Assembly: GCF_024700075.1 (NCBI RefSeq)
Contig: NZ_JAJONE010000001.1
Location: 4,673,001 to 4,737,000 of the forward strand
Reading direction: 5' to 3'
From: Hymenobacter sp. J193
GTDB taxonomy: Bacteria > Bacteroidota > Bacteroidia > Cytophagales > Hymenobacteraceae
Length of the DNA stretch: 64,000 nucleotides
The position numbers and the translations under genes were made by a program. The notes under the pieces were generated by a model that ran no database searches, had not been told where the DNA came from, and was given only the letters and a program-made list of their open reading frames with translations. Of this stretch, positions 19,962 to 29,324 are shown piece after piece. Each line of letters starts with the position of its first letter. Position 1 is the stretch's first letter.

Positions 19962-20556
19962 TTAGCAGGGCAGAAGGCCGGGGGCCAGCTTCGTCAGTTC
20001 TTCCCATACGCGGTGTACCGGCAGCCCCATCACGTTGAAGTAAGAGCCCTCCAGACGGGTTACCGCGGCCAGCCCAATCCAGTCCTGGGCCCCGTAGGCC
20101 CCGGCTTTATCAAGCGGCTGGTAGCGCTGCACGTAGAAGCGGATTTCGGCTTCGCTGAGGGCGCGGAAATGCACCTGCGTCTGGTCGGAAAACACAACCT
20201 GGTGGCCCGTGCCGGTAAGCAGGCACACGCCGGTGTACACGTCGTGGGCACGGCCCTGCAGCTGGGTAAGCATGCGCACGGCCTCTTCCTCATCCTGGGG
20301 CTTGTTGAGTACCTGCTCGTCTAGGCACACGATGGTGTCGGCGGTGAGCAGCACTTCGTCGGGCGCCAGCTCGACGCGGTAGGCGCTGGCTTTGTGGGCG
20401 GCCAGGAACTCGGCTATTTCGGCGCGGCGCAGGTGGGCCGGGAAGGATTCATCCAGCTTCCTTGAGGCGCACTTCGTAGGTCAGGCCAAGGTCGGTGAGC
20501 AGCTGACGGCGGCGCGGGGAGTTAGAAGCCAGCAGTAAACGCGTGGGTGTGTTCAT
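19962..20556 (-). pseudogene. maf: Maf-type nucleotide pyrophosphatase, frameshifted
   Basis: Translation from ATG at 20556 gives MNTPTRLLLASNSPRRRQLL and continues to LKEAG, then stops at codon 36. Dropping one G of the GG at 20460-20461 restores LKKLDESFPAHLRRAEIAEF and runs into the long frame LLTADTIVCLDEQVLNKPQD to 19962. The repaired protein is 197 residues, the usual Maf length, with SNSPRR, DES and ADTIV motifs. Maf proteins hydrolyse non-canonical or methylated dTTP/UTP/CTP. The start overlaps the DUF1015 stop by 35 bp, so translation is probably coupled. Sequencing error or a true lesion are both possible. Confidence 0.88.
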
Positions 20557-21838
20557 CGTCGCGGATGGAGGTAAACAGGAAGCCTCCGATGGTTTTGGGG
20601 TAGAAAAACGTGGATTTGGGCGGCATCACGGCCCCGCTGTGGCACACCCGCTCCACCTCGTCCATGGTCACCTCGTTGGTGATAAAGGCCGCGCGGGCCT
20701 CGCCCCGGTCCACGCGGGTGAGGCACTCGGGGAAGTTGCGCACGTAAGCCACGCCCGGCCACTGCCGCTGCGCGTCGATGCCCGCAATGCCCAGTACTTT
20801 TTCGAGTACGAAGAAGTGCAGCACTGTCAGGTCGAGGGCTTTCACCTCCGGGGTGAGCGGCCAGCTGAGCTGCTCATGCACCTCGGGCCGCAGGCGCAGC
20901 TTGTAGGCCTGCCCATCGAGATAGAGGCCGTACGCCCAGGGCTTGCCGGCAATCAGCTCCGGTAAGTCGTAGGCATCGTCCTTGGGCACCACGGTGAAGT
21001 AGGGCTCCAGCCGGGCCAGAAAATCCGCGTCGGTGAGGCCACCGGGCAGCTCCAGCAGCAGGCGGTGCGTGGGCAGGATGCGCAGGTCGTCGGCGGTGGC
21101 GTTGGTGAGGTACATCAGGTGGTAGTTCCAGGCTTCGCGGCCCGTGGCCTGCCCCCCGGCAGCCAGCTCGCGGGCCTGACGATAAGCCAGGGACCCTTCG
21201 TAACGGTGGTGCCCGTCGGCCAGAATCACCTGCCGCTCGGCCAGTACCTGCTGAAACCGTTGAATCACGCGGGCATCCTGAATCACGGCCAGCACGTCGC
21301 GGGCCCCCTGGTAGTCTTCCTCGGTCTGGTAGAGCGGGTCGAGAATGGCTTCATCCAGGTAGCGTTCCAGCTCGAAGTCTTCGTCCCGGTACAGGCCGTG
21401 GGTGGCGCTGGTCTGAAACTGGGTGCGGGCCAGCAGCTCGGCCCGGTCGTTTACGCTGGCCGGCAGCGTGTTTTCGTGGCGCAGCACCACGTTCTCGGCC
21501 CAGTCGTAGGCCCGGATGTGGCACATGAAGCCTTTGCGGCAGTACTCGCGCTGGGGGTTGCCGGGCAACCGAAAATACTGGTAGTACACGTAGATACCCG
21601 GTAAGGCATCCTGGCAGAGCACACCCTGCTGCTGCCACTCCGTGAGTCGGGCCAGGGCCGAGCCCGCCGCATCCTCCCCGCGCGGCACGGAAAGGTGGAT
21701 ACTGTTCAGCGGATTGCGGTACAGCGCCTCCCGCTGCTTGGCAGATACCACGTCAAACAAAGGCGAAACGTAGTCATCAATGTGCTGGCCCAACTCGTCG
21801 TTGTAGCGCCAGCCCCGCACGGGTTGAATTTCAGCCAA
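20522..21838 (-). CDS. DUF1015 protein
   Basis: A 438-residue cytoplasmic protein. It starts MAEIQPVRGWRYNDEL and has the DUF1015 markers DYVSPLFDVVS, PLNSIHLSVPRGED, GIYVYYQYF, and RQVILADGHHRYEGSLAYRQ in the middle. The C-terminal part has VTMDEVERVCHSGAVMPPKSTFFYPK and ends with EHTHAFTAGF. The family is sometimes linked to HipA-like or SpoIIAA-like folds by prediction only, and no activity is established. It is upstream of and overlapping maf on the same strand. Confidence 0.9.
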   Translation of the reverse strand: MAEIQPVRGWRYNDELGQHIDDYVSPLFDVVSAKQREALYRNPLNSIHLSVPRGEDAAGSALARLTEWQQQGVLCQDALPGIYVYYQYFRLPGNPQREYCRKGFMCHIRAYDWAENVVLRHENTLPASVNDRAELLARTQFQTSATHGLYRDEDFELERYLDEAILDPLYQTEEDYQGARDVLAVIQDARVIQRFQQVLAERQVILADGHHRYEGSLAYRQARELAAGGQATGREAWNYHLMYLTNATADDLRILPTHRLLLELPGGLTDADFLARLEPYFTVVPKDDAYDLPELIAGKPWAYGLYLDGQAYKLRLRPEVHEQLSWPLTPEVKALDLTVLHFFVLEKVLGIAGIDAQRQWPGVAYVRNFPECLTRVDRGEARAAFITNEVTMDEVERVCHSGAVMPPKSTFFYPKTIGGFLFTSIRDDEHTHAFTAGF

Positions 21839-21852
21839 TTTTCAGGGGATGA

Positions 21853-21941
21853 GGTGATGAGGTAACGCGTGACAGGTAATACGTGACAGGAAAGCAGAAG
21901 ATAGGACGAACTTACTACCTGTCACGTGTTACCTCATCACC
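21853..21941. repeat. REP-like inverted repeat after pdxH
   Basis: GGTGATGAGGTAACGCGTGA (from 21853) pairs with its near-complement ending at 21941 over 26 bp with one or two mismatches. The interior repeats the word GTGACAGGTAATACGTGACAGG. It fills the spacer between pdxH and the DUF1015 gene. Confidence 0.7.
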
Positions 21942-21942
21942 C

Positions 21943-22593
21943 TTAAGGTGCCAGCCGGCTGAGTTTCCAGCCGTCGGCGGCGCGGTCATATACAATCCGG
22001 TCGTGCAGGCGGGACGGGCGGCCTTGCCAGAACTCTACCCGGTGCGGGCGCAGCACATAGCCGCCCCAGTGAGTGGGCCGGGGCAGCGGATCCTGGCCTT
22101 CGAACTGCGTAGCTGCATCCTGCTCGCGCTGTTCCAGCTCCGCCCGGCTGGTTACCGGCTGGCTCTGGGGCGAGGCCCAGGCACCCACCTGGCTGCTCCG
22201 GGGGCGGCTCTGGAAATACTCGGTAGAAACTTTCTCCGGGGCTTTTTCGATGGTGCCTTCCACCCGCACCTGGCGCTCCAGGGCCGGCCAGAAAAACGTG
22301 AGAGCGGCCCGCGGTTGCCCGGCCAGTTCCTGGCCCTTGCGGGAATCATAGTTGGTAAAGAACAGGAACCCCGCATCGTCGGGCAGCCCTTTCAGCAGCA
22401 CCACGCGCGCAGAGGGCTGGCCCTGCGCGTCGGCGGTAGCCAGCACCATGGCCGTAGGCTCCTCTACCTGGGCAGCCAGAGCCTCATCCAGCCAGGCACG
22501 GAACTGGGGCACGGCGTCGGGCAGCACATCGGCTTCCGAGAGGCTGCGTTGCGCGTATGTCTGGCGCAGGTCGGCGAGGTGAGAGTCAAGCAT
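21943..22593 (-). CDS. pdxH: Pyridoxamine 5'-phosphate oxidase
   Basis: A 216-residue flavoprotein from [15 protein letters not shown] at 22593 (an ATG ten codons upstream is less typical). Motifs follow PdxH order: [55 protein letters not shown] and the C-terminal [23 protein letters not shown], where the Arg and His contact PLP and FMN phosphate. It oxidises pyridoxamine or pyridoxine 5'-phosphate to pyridoxal 5'-phosphate with oxygen in the cytoplasm. It is transcribed away from the membrane protein gene behind it on the same strand. Confidence 0.95.
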   Translation of the reverse strand: MLDSHLADLRQTYAQRSLSEADVLPDAVPQFRAWLDEALAAQVEEPTAMVLATADAQGQPSARVVLLKGLPDDAGFLFFTNYDSRKGQELAGQPRAALTFFWPALERQVRVEGTIEKAPEKVSTEYFQSRPRSSQVGAWASPQSQPVTSRAELEQREQDAATQFEGQDPLPRPTHWGGYVLRPHRVEFWQGRPSRLHDRIVYDRAADGWKLSRLAP

Positions 22594-22649
22594 AAGTGAA
22601 GCAGGAATAAAGGCGGAAGGCAAAGGTAAGCGGCAGATTCAGCCCGGCG

Positions 22650-24560
22650 CTACGGCTGCGGCGCGGCGGCCTGCCGCCGCGGGTACCACGCGTACACCGA
22701 CCACGCCCCCTGGCGGCGGAGCAGCTGCAGGTTCCGCTCCCGCACGAAGTCGTCGCCCCGCTCGAAGGCTTCCAGCATGCCGGGGCGCTCCTTCAGGATG
22801 TCGCGGTAGTAGTTGTTGGCGCCGTTGTAGTAGGTACTGTCCAGAAACACCAGAATGGGCCGCTCGTCGAGGCGGGCGAGCAGGGCGGGGTCGGGGCCGG
22901 CGGGACGGAATATGCTGTACAACTCCTGGGCCTGGTAGGGCGGGGTGCGCACGGCTTTGTGGCTCATCAGCGGCAGCCCGGTCAGCAACGAAAGCTGGTA
23001 GGTGTGGGTGCAGTGCGGGTCGTCGGGGTCGATGGTGAAGCTGTAGTCGCCCTCCGAGCCCACGTGGAAGTAGGGTACCGGCAGAATAGCCTGGTATCCG
23101 GCCAGCGGCAGACCCCGGGTGAGCTTGTCCATATCGGTGCGGGCCGCCGGCCACGTGAGTTGGTTGGGGCGCTGGGTGAACTTGCGGTAGAAGCGCACGG
23201 CCGCCACCAGATCGGGCACCAGCAGCAGCGCCAGCACCAGGGCCAGCGCCCGCACCGGCAGCAGGGAAGCCCGCCGCCACCAGCGCGCCAGCCCCCACAC
23301 CACGGACAGGTTGAGCGCCCACCAGAACGGCCACACGTAGCGCCCGATGGCCCGGAACTGCGTTACCCGGTCGCTGAGCTTGTGCAGCCAGAACAGCGGG
23401 TTGAAGTAGTTGCGGATAAGGTAACTGCCTCCATCCAGCTCGTACTTTTCGCCCAGGGCCATCATCACCATGGGCAGGGTGGCCAGGACCAGCAGCCCCA
23501 GGAAGCGCCCGTACACATCCTCCGAGGCGGCTACTGCCGGCTGGCGCCGGAACAGCCGCAGCCCCAGCCACACCACCAGCGTGTACAGCACCATTGCGCC
23601 CAGGTAAGCCGTCGATTCATAGGGCACGCCTTCCTGGGGGTCGAAGATAAAGCGCAGGTGGTTGTCGGACTGAGCCTGGAAGAACGCCCGGAATTGAAGC
23701 TTCCAGCCAATCCAGTCGTAGCCGCTGCTGCCGGTGGGGCGCTCGGCGTAGCGGCCGTCCAGCAAAATCAGGGTAAGGCCCGCCGCCGCCCCGGCCACCG
23801 CCAGCGTCAGCAGCAGGCGCCAGGCCACGGGCCACCACGGCCGGTCCTGGCGATACAGATCCAGTGCCCATACCACGGTAAAAAGTCCGACCAGCGCCCC
23901 TATAATAGCCAGGTAGTAGAAGTGCCAGAACGAGGCCACGAAAATGCTTAGTCCCAGCCCCACGAGCCATCCGCTTAGCGGCCGGCCCGCCGCGTGGCGG
24001 CCGTAGATTTCCTGCAAGGCCCAGATGCCCACCAGCACAGCCGGCACGTACGCCAGGCTCATGTGCCCCACCTGCAGGCGCACGGTCTGGGGCGAAATCC
24101 AAGGCAAGGCCACGCAGGCCAGTAGATGAAGGGCTGCTGGCAGCTTCCAGGGCCGCAGAATGCGGTGCAGCAGCCAGGAGGCCAGCACCAGTCCGCTCAG
24201 AATTGCCAGGTCGTAGATGTAGAGGCCGTAGGGCTGCAAACCGGGGAAAATGCGCACCAGCACATGCAGAGCCTCTGTGAACAGGGGCGTACTATCGGTA
24301 TAGTACATATACTCCCCAAACGGGTAGTTATGGCCCTTCACCAGCATGCCGTCGGAAAGCGGCTGGCGCAGAAACGACTCAATGGAGAAGTAGCTCTTAA
24401 TGCCGTCGTAGTGGTCGACCAGCAGGTTCTGGCCGGGCTTGAAAATAACCTCCCGAAATGTATACAGCACCAGCAGCAGCTGGGTAGCTACGCTGGCGGG
24501 GCCAACCAGCCGGGAAAAACGAGGGAAAGAAGCTGATTGAGCTGAGACAGCAGATACCAT
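22650..24560 (-). CDS. Polytopic membrane protein, possible GT-C type glycosyltransferase
   Basis: About 636 residues from MVSAVSAQS at 24560. There are around ten hydrophobic helices in the first 430 residues, then a soluble C-terminal domain with YFHVGSEGDYSFTIDPDDP. The first external loop carries LLVDHYDGIKSYFSIESFL, an acidic motif in the position where GT-C enzymes keep a catalytic Asp. The overall layout resembles YfhO/PMT-type membrane transferases, but I cannot name a family. It may act on lipid-linked sugars in the inner membrane. It lies 56 bp upstream of pdxH on the same strand. Confidence 0.75.
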   Translation of the reverse strand: MVSAVSAQSASFPRFSRLVGPASVATQLLLVLYTFREVIFKPGQNLLVDHYDGIKSYFSIESFLRQPLSDGMLVKGHNYPFGEYMYYTDSTPLFTEALHVLVRIFPGLQPYGLYIYDLAILSGLVLASWLLHRILRPWKLPAALHLLACVALPWISPQTVRLQVGHMSLAYVPAVLVGIWALQEIYGRHAAGRPLSGWLVGLGLSIFVASFWHFYYLAIIGALVGLFTVVWALDLYRQDRPWWPVAWRLLLTLAVAGAAAGLTLILLDGRYAERPTGSSGYDWIGWKLQFRAFFQAQSDNHLRFIFDPQEGVPYESTAYLGAMVLYTLVVWLGLRLFRRQPAVAASEDVYGRFLGLLVLATLPMVMMALGEKYELDGGSYLIRNYFNPLFWLHKLSDRVTQFRAIGRYVWPFWWALNLSVVWGLARWWRRASLLPVRALALVLALLLVPDLVAAVRFYRKFTQRPNQLTWPAARTDMDKLTRGLPLAGYQAILPVPYFHVGSEGDYSFTIDPDDPHCTHTYQLSLLTGLPLMSHKAVRTPPYQAQELYSIFRPAGPDPALLARLDERPILVFLDSTYYNGANNYYRDILKERPGMLEAFERGDDFVRERNLQLLRRQGAWSVYAWYPRRQAAAPQP

Positions 24561-24784
24561 TAACGGAGGCGGAAAGTAGCACCGCAATATTCGGCAAAAC
24601 CGTTTGCATGGCGCCTATCTTCTCTGCAGAAGAAAAATGGAGCGGGCTGCCGTACGGTTGGAAATGGTTGGCGTCTTCGGCCCATCGATAACCCGGCAGC
24701 CTATGCTCAACGTACGTGCAGGTAAGGGGCTGCCGATGCCTTTTGCTGCCCGGCCGCTCCTGTTTTTCATCAACTGCTCTGCTT

Positions 24785-25351
24785 ATGTCCACCCTCACTG
24801 CTGGTAGCCTGCTGATTTCCCAGCCCTTCCTGGGCGACCCCAACTTCGAGCGTACGGTGGTGCTGCTGTGCCAGCACTCCGACGTGGAAGGCACGTTTGG
24901 GCTCGTGCTCAACCGGCCATCTGCCCTGGTGCTGGGCGACGTGCTGGAACTGCCCGGCGCCGATTCGAGCCCCCTGGCACAGATACCGCTGGGCATGGGC
25001 GGCCCCGTGCAGCCCGACACGTTGCACTTTCTGCACCAGCGCGCTGACCTCCCCGATGCGGCCCCGCTCGGCCAGGGCGTGTACTGGGGCGGCGACTTCG
25101 GGGTACTGCTCGGGCTGCTGCTCAGTGGGGAGCTTTCCCCCGATGAAATCCGCCTGTACGTAGGCTATTCCGGCTGGACGGCAGATCAGTTGGCAGGGGA
25201 GGTGCGCGAAAATGTTTGGATAGTGCATCCTAATGCTGCCGGGAAAGTATTTACTTTGACTACTGATGCTTTCTGGCAAGCTATTTTGCGCGAGAAAGGC
25301 GGCCGTTACCGCATGCTGTCGAACTACCCCCTGGACCCACGGCTAAACTAA
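24785..25351 (+). CDS. YqgE/AlgH family protein (UPF0301)
   Basis: A 188-residue protein from MSTLTAGSLLISQPFLGDP at 24785. The family signature continues as NFERTVVLLCQHSDVEGTFGLVLNRPS, followed by MGGPVQPDTLHFLH and YWGGDFGVL, then GYSGWTADQLAGEV and ENVWIVHP. The family is widespread and has a conserved fold but no confirmed function; AlgH was linked to alginate regulation in Pseudomonas. It is a single gene reading away from the membrane protein gene. Confidence 0.93.
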   Translation: MSTLTAGSLLISQPFLGDPNFERTVVLLCQHSDVEGTFGLVLNRPSALVLGDVLELPGADSSPLAQIPLGMGGPVQPDTLHFLHQRADLPDAAPLGQGVYWGGDFGVLLGLLLSGELSPDEIRLYVGYSGWTADQLAGEVRENVWIVHPNAAGKVFTLTTDAFWQAILREKGGRYRMLSNYPLDPRLN

Positions 25352-25411
25352 CCCACTCGCCCGCCGCCTGTCCCTACTGCCTGCCCCACGTGGGCCTTGT
25401 CCCCTGAACTT

Positions 25412-27769
25412 ATGGTACCCGAAAACGAACAACCCGTCCCCAACAACTCCGCCGATCAGCCCGCTGCGGAGTCGCCAATGAGCATCCTGGAGCGCCGTCT
25501 GGCCGAAATCAGCAACAAGCAGCCGGCCCCGGCATCCGCCGAGCCAACCTCCCCCGCCACCAGTCAGATTACCGAGCAGCCAGCCCAGGGTACACCGCCG
25601 CTGCCTGAGGCCGAGGCACCCGGCGCCGGCACGGCGGAACCTTCAGCTGCTGCTACGGACCAGACGCTGCCAGAAGCCAGTGCCCCGGAAACATCCGCTT
25701 CCGAGGAGCCCGTGTCAGAACCGCAGCGCCGTGCCCTGGAGCACCCCGGCCAACAGAACGACCATGCCCTGACTACGGAAACGCCCGCCGAAGCCCCGGC
25801 AGCACCGGTAGCCCAGCCCACGGAAGAAGAGCAGCCAGCTTCAACCACGGAGCCCGCCGCTGCCAGCGTTGCGCCCGAAACCCCGGATGCCGTGAGCCCG
25901 GCTCCACCAACCGCCGAGCCTACAGCAGTTCCGGCAACCGGAGAAACTGTAGCCGCCGAGGTGCCGGAAGCAGAGCCCACCGTTGCGGCAGCCCTTAGCG
26001 TGCCTGAAGCTACCAGCGAGGACGAAGAGGACTATGTGCCAGAAACGGCCGCGCCAGACTTCGCTACGCTTGATTTGCCTGCCCAGGGAGCCTTCCTGCT
26101 CTCGCTGCTGCGCCGGCCCGACGCCCGCCAGAATCGCAAGCAGATATTTGATCTTAACCGCCAGTACGAAACGGCCCTGGCTGCCGACCGCACCGCGGCC
26201 CGCCAGCGCTTCACGGCGGGTGGGGGCGAGGCGGATGATTTTGCCTACACCGGTCCGGAAGGCCACGCCGAGCTGACGAAAGCCCTGCAGGAATTCCGCG
26301 AAAGCCGCACCCGCGACGCCAAAGCCGAGGAAGAACAGCGTACTAAGAACCTTACGCACAAGCAGTACCTGTTGTCGCAGTTGCGCAGCCTGGTAGAGTC
26401 GGCCGAAACCAAGGACAGCTCGGCCCGCATCAAGGCCCTGCAGAACGACTGGAAGGCCACGGGTCCCGTACCGCAGAAAGAGGCCCAGGAACTGTGGAAC
26501 AGCTACCACGGCCTGCTGGACATCTTCTACAACAACCGCGGCCTGTTCTTCGAAATGAAGGAGCTGGATCGCCGCCGCAACCTCGAAGCCAAAGAAGCGC
26601 TGGTAGCCCGCGCCGAGGCATTAAGCCAGCAGTCCAGCATCAACAAAGCCCTGCAGGAGCTGCGCCAGTTGCACGAAGAGTGGAAGCACGTGGGCCCCGT
26701 ACCGCAGGAGCAGCGCGATGCCGTGTGGAACCGCTTCCTGGCGGCTTCGGAAAAGGTACACGACCGTAAAAAGGAATTCCTGAATGCCCGCTCGGCCCAG
26801 GAAAATGCGAACCTGACGCGCAAGACCGCCTTGCTGGAGCAAATCAAGCCCTACGCCGAGTACCACACCGACCGGGTGAACGAGTGGCGCAGCCAGACGG
26901 ATGCCCTGCAGAAGCTCAAGGAAGAGTGGGATGCCGCCGGCCTCGTGCCCCGCGACAAGGCCGATCAGCTCAACAAGCAGTTCTGGGGCGCCTACAAAGG
27001 GTTTTTTCAGCGCAAAAACCAGTTCTTCAAGGCGCTTGATGAGGAGAAGAGCGCCAACCTCAAGCGCAAGCAGGAGCTGATTGATCAGGCTGAAGCCGCC
27101 CTGCAGAACCCCAACTGGGAGGAAGGCCGCGAAATCGTGATTCGCCTGCAGAAGGATTGGAAAACGATTGGCCGAGTGCCCGAAAAGCAGTCCGACAAAA
27201 TCTGGAACCGGTTCCGCACGGCCTGTGATGCTTTCTTCGAGCGCAAGCACGAAGAGTCGCGCCAGCGTGAGCAGCAGGCTCAGCAGGTGTCGAAGGAGCA
27301 GGCCAGCCGCCTGGAGCAGGTAGCCCAGACGGTGGATGCCCTGACCCCCGATGCCCCCGGTACTCTCGAAGGATTCCGTGAGCTGGTAGCGGAGTGGCAG
27401 GCTGGCGCTGGCAGCGGCCCGCGCGCTGATGCGGAGCGGGCTGAAGGTCGTTTCCAGGCTCTGATGGGCAAATACCTGGACGCTGTGCCTGGTATTTCAT
27501 ACGCCGAGCGCAACGACCTGCTGTTCCAGCTACAAGTAGACCGCCTTAAAGCTTCCTCCGATACCCAGCAGCTCTACAAGAAGGAGCAGGCCCTGCGCCG
27601 CGAAATCAACGAGCTGGAGAATGATATTTCGACTCTGAAAACCAACCTGGAGTTCTTCGCCCGCTCGAAAAACGCCGGCCAGCTGCGCGAGGAATACCAG
27701 GGCCGCATCGACGAAGCCCAGCAGCGAATTGAAGGCCTGAAGCGCCAGCTGAAGGTTATCCGTAGCTAG
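25412..27769 (+). CDS. DUF349-repeat protein
   Basis: About 785 residues from ATG 25412 (an in-frame TTG five codons earlier is possible). Residues 1-210 are Pro/Ala/Glu/Thr-rich and probably disordered. At least four DUF349 units follow, marked by KATGPVPQKEAQELW (~347), KHVGPVPQEQRDAVW (~425), DAAGLVPRDKADQLN (~507) and KTIGRVPEKQSDKIW (~583). The C-terminus is a coiled coil (LRREINELENDISTLKTNLEFF). DUF349 proteins are cytoplasmic and of unknown biochemical role. A terminator follows at 27794. Confidence 0.92.
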   Translation: MVPENEQPVPNNSADQPAAESPMSILERRLAEISNKQPAPASAEPTSPATSQITEQPAQGTPPLPEAEAPGAGTAEPSAAATDQTLPEASAPETSASEEPVSEPQRRALEHPGQQNDHALTTETPAEAPAAPVAQPTEEEQPASTTEPAAASVAPETPDAVSPAPPTAEPTAVPATGETVAAEVPEAEPTVAAALSVPEATSEDEEDYVPETAAPDFATLDLPAQGAFLLSLLRRPDARQNRKQIFDLNRQYETALAADRTAARQRFTAGGGEADDFAYTGPEGHAELTKALQEFRESRTRDAKAEEEQRTKNLTHKQYLLSQLRSLVESAETKDSSARIKALQNDWKATGPVPQKEAQELWNSYHGLLDIFYNNRGLFFEMKELDRRRNLEAKEALVARAEALSQQSSINKALQELRQLHEEWKHVGPVPQEQRDAVWNRFLAASEKVHDRKKEFLNARSAQENANLTRKTALLEQIKPYAEYHTDRVNEWRSQTDALQKLKEEWDAAGLVPRDKADQLNKQFWGAYKGFFQRKNQFFKALDEEKSANLKRKQELIDQAEAALQNPNWEEGREIVIRLQKDWKTIGRVPEKQSDKIWNRFRTACDAFFERKHEESRQREQQAQQVSKEQASRLEQVAQTVDALTPDAPGTLEGFRELVAEWQAGAGSGPRADAERAEGRFQALMGKYLDAVPGISYAERNDLLFQLQVDRLKASSDTQQLYKKEQALRREINELENDISTLKTNLEFFARSKNAGQLREEYQGRIDEAQQRIEGLKRQLKVIRS

Positions 27770-27793
27770 CGCGTCCAAAATAGCCGTGCCATT

Positions 27794-27836
27794 CCGGGCC
27801 CGTTGCAATTCAATCTGTAGCGGGCCCGGCTTTGTT
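27794..27836 (+). terminator. Terminator of the DUF349 gene
   Basis: CCGGGCCCG (27794-27802) pairs with CGGGCCCGG (27821-27829), followed by CTTTGTTT. The loop is 18 nt. Confidence 0.7.
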
Positions 27837-27977
27837 TGGCGGCTTTAGATACCAGGGGATAAATAAAAAGCCGCTGATAGTAATTTACTTAGCGCTTGCT
27901 CCGCTAATGTGCCAGGGAATTTTTTGGCGTATGTTTGGCTGTTTTCCATCAATGCCGTAGGTTTGTGCCACCAAAAC

Positions 27978-28050
<73 letters not shown>

Positions 28051-28060
28051 CATAGGTAAT

Positions 28061-28099
28061 AAAACCCCTTGTAAATCAATGATTTGCAAGGGGTTTTTT
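28061..28099 (+). terminator. Terminator of tRNA-Thr
   Basis: AAAACCCCTTGTAAATC pairs with GATTTGCAAGGGGTTTT (one mismatch) around AAT, followed by TT and C. Confidence 0.88.
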
Positions 28100-28283
28100 C
28101 TTGGTATGCTTGGCTCAGAAAAGGTCCGGCAGGGGTGATACGTGAGGCGTATTTGCAGTTGCGGGTGATCTATCGGCTGTAGCAGTGCTTGGTAAAGCCC
28201 CAAATTGTCACTTGTCCTTTTAGCTTACTGACTACTTCCCCTAAGAAAAGAGCCAGCCCTGCGACTTAGCTTGCTTAACACAA

Positions 28284-28320
28284 GTAAAAAGCCCCGACTG
28301 GATGGTCAGGGCTTTTGTTT
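28284..28320 (-). terminator. Terminator of the minus-strand gene at 28341
   Basis: AAAAGCCCCGAC (28287-28298) pairs with GTCAGGGCTTTT (28305-28316) with one mismatch. On the minus strand it is followed by a T run. Confidence 0.7.
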
Positions 28321-28340
28321 TTGCTTAAGGCCAGGGGCTG

Positions 28341-28724
28341 TTACTTCAACCCATTTTGATCCAAAACATGCGGTTTTCCATCTTCTTGGAACGTAAGTGT
28401 TTTCCAGGCCATGCCCTTTATGCCGGTCAGATAAATCGTCTTGCCTTGCTTGGTATACCTGAACAGAAAGCGGGAGTCATCGACGGCCTTAGGCTCCGCC
28501 TCTAGGTTCACCATGCCGCTCTGATTCAGTACGACCTGCCGGTTGGCCTTGAACACCAGCAGAGAGAAAGTGCACCCTTGCTGATTGTCCAGTTCCACCT
28601 TATTGTTCTTGAAGGTGATGCGCAATTCAAATGGCAGGGTAGCCTCCGGCGTCGTAACAGGTGACGGCCGGAAGAAGGACATGAGGAAGGATAGGGCAAG
28701 CGTGTTGAAGCCAAGCATGGGCAT
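28341..28724 (-). CDS. Small exported or membrane-anchored protein, unknown
   Basis: A 127-residue protein. The N-terminus MPMLGFNTLALSFLMSFF is hydrophobic and could be a signal anchor. The rest is beta-rich with alternating polar residues (LPFELRITFKNNKVELDNQQG, LLVFKANRQVVLNQSGMVNL, DDSRFLFRYTKQGKTIYLTG). No family is recognised. GC content is lower than in most neighbours and it borders a stretch with decayed fragments. It has its own terminator. Confidence 0.6.
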   Translation of the reverse strand: MPMLGFNTLALSFLMSFFRPSPVTTPEATLPFELRITFKNNKVELDNQQGCTFSLLVFKANRQVVLNQSGMVNLEAEPKAVDDSRFLFRYTKQGKTIYLTGIKGMAWKTLTFQEDGKPHVLDQNGLK

Positions 28725-28913
28725 GTCGTTGTGTGGTTACTATCGATTACCTGCGTGGCCGTCGTTTCACCGAACTGCCTGATATTAAATTTCCTATAAC
28801 CACTGTAATAGCTCAAAGTAGTCAAAGTACCTGACCAAAACAACTTTTACAGCCTATATTTATCCTAATTCTACTTCTTTAAGAAGAGGGCCCTCCGATG
28901 GGTACGATACTGG

Positions 28914-29075
28914 CTACCCCGCTACCCGCCGCTGCATTACGTTGTATAGGCTGTGCTGTCGCCATCCATCCACCAGCACGAACGTGCTCAGCAGTTCCCA
29001 GCCCGATGGATGCGCAAGTTCCTTACGGGTTCTATTCCCACCCCTAGTAAAATAAGCCCTGCTATGTAGAAGGGT
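28914..29075 (-). pseudogene. Decayed gene fragment (C-terminal end)
   Basis: A minus-strand frame without ATG ends at the TAG 28914-28916. It reads ELAHPSGWELLSTFVLVDGW, then RQHSLYNVMQRRVAG. The composition (W, H, aliphatic spacing) is protein-like, unlike random translation, but no start and no family are recognisable. The exact upstream limit is uncertain. Confidence 0.35.
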
Positions 29076-29101
29076 TTCTGCCTACGTAGGTGAACTACCT
29101 G

Positions 29102-29254
29102 TTAGTTGAACTGCTTGGCGTGGTCTACCACGGTGTCCAGAACCGTTGGATCAGATGACAGGTCCACATGCTCGACGAACGTTTTGAGCTTGGTATTGGC
29201 GGCAAGGGCGGTCATGAATGGGGTGTAGTTCTCGGCTTGCATGGTGCGGGCCAT
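29102..29254 (-). pseudogene. Decayed gene fragment or 50-residue protein
   Basis: From ATG at 29254 it reads MARTMQAENYTPFMTALAAN, then KLKTFVEHVDLSSDPTVLDT, ending HAKQFN at 29102. The frame extends upstream (QKLARFLGIKTAAFV) to an in-frame TAG near 29300. This suggests the C-terminal end of a once longer protein. It could still be a real small gene. The family is not recognised. Confidence 0.4.
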
Positions 29255-29324
29255 GACGAAGGCAGCGGTCTTTATCCCTAAGAAGCGAGCCAGCTTCTGC
29301 TATAGGACGGGCTTTCCGAACCCA

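Noticed and set aside
20459..20556. Programmed ribosomal frameshift in maf
   Set aside because: There is no slippery heptamer, stimulatory hairpin or Shine-Dalgarno-like element near the GG doublet, and maf genes are not known to need one.
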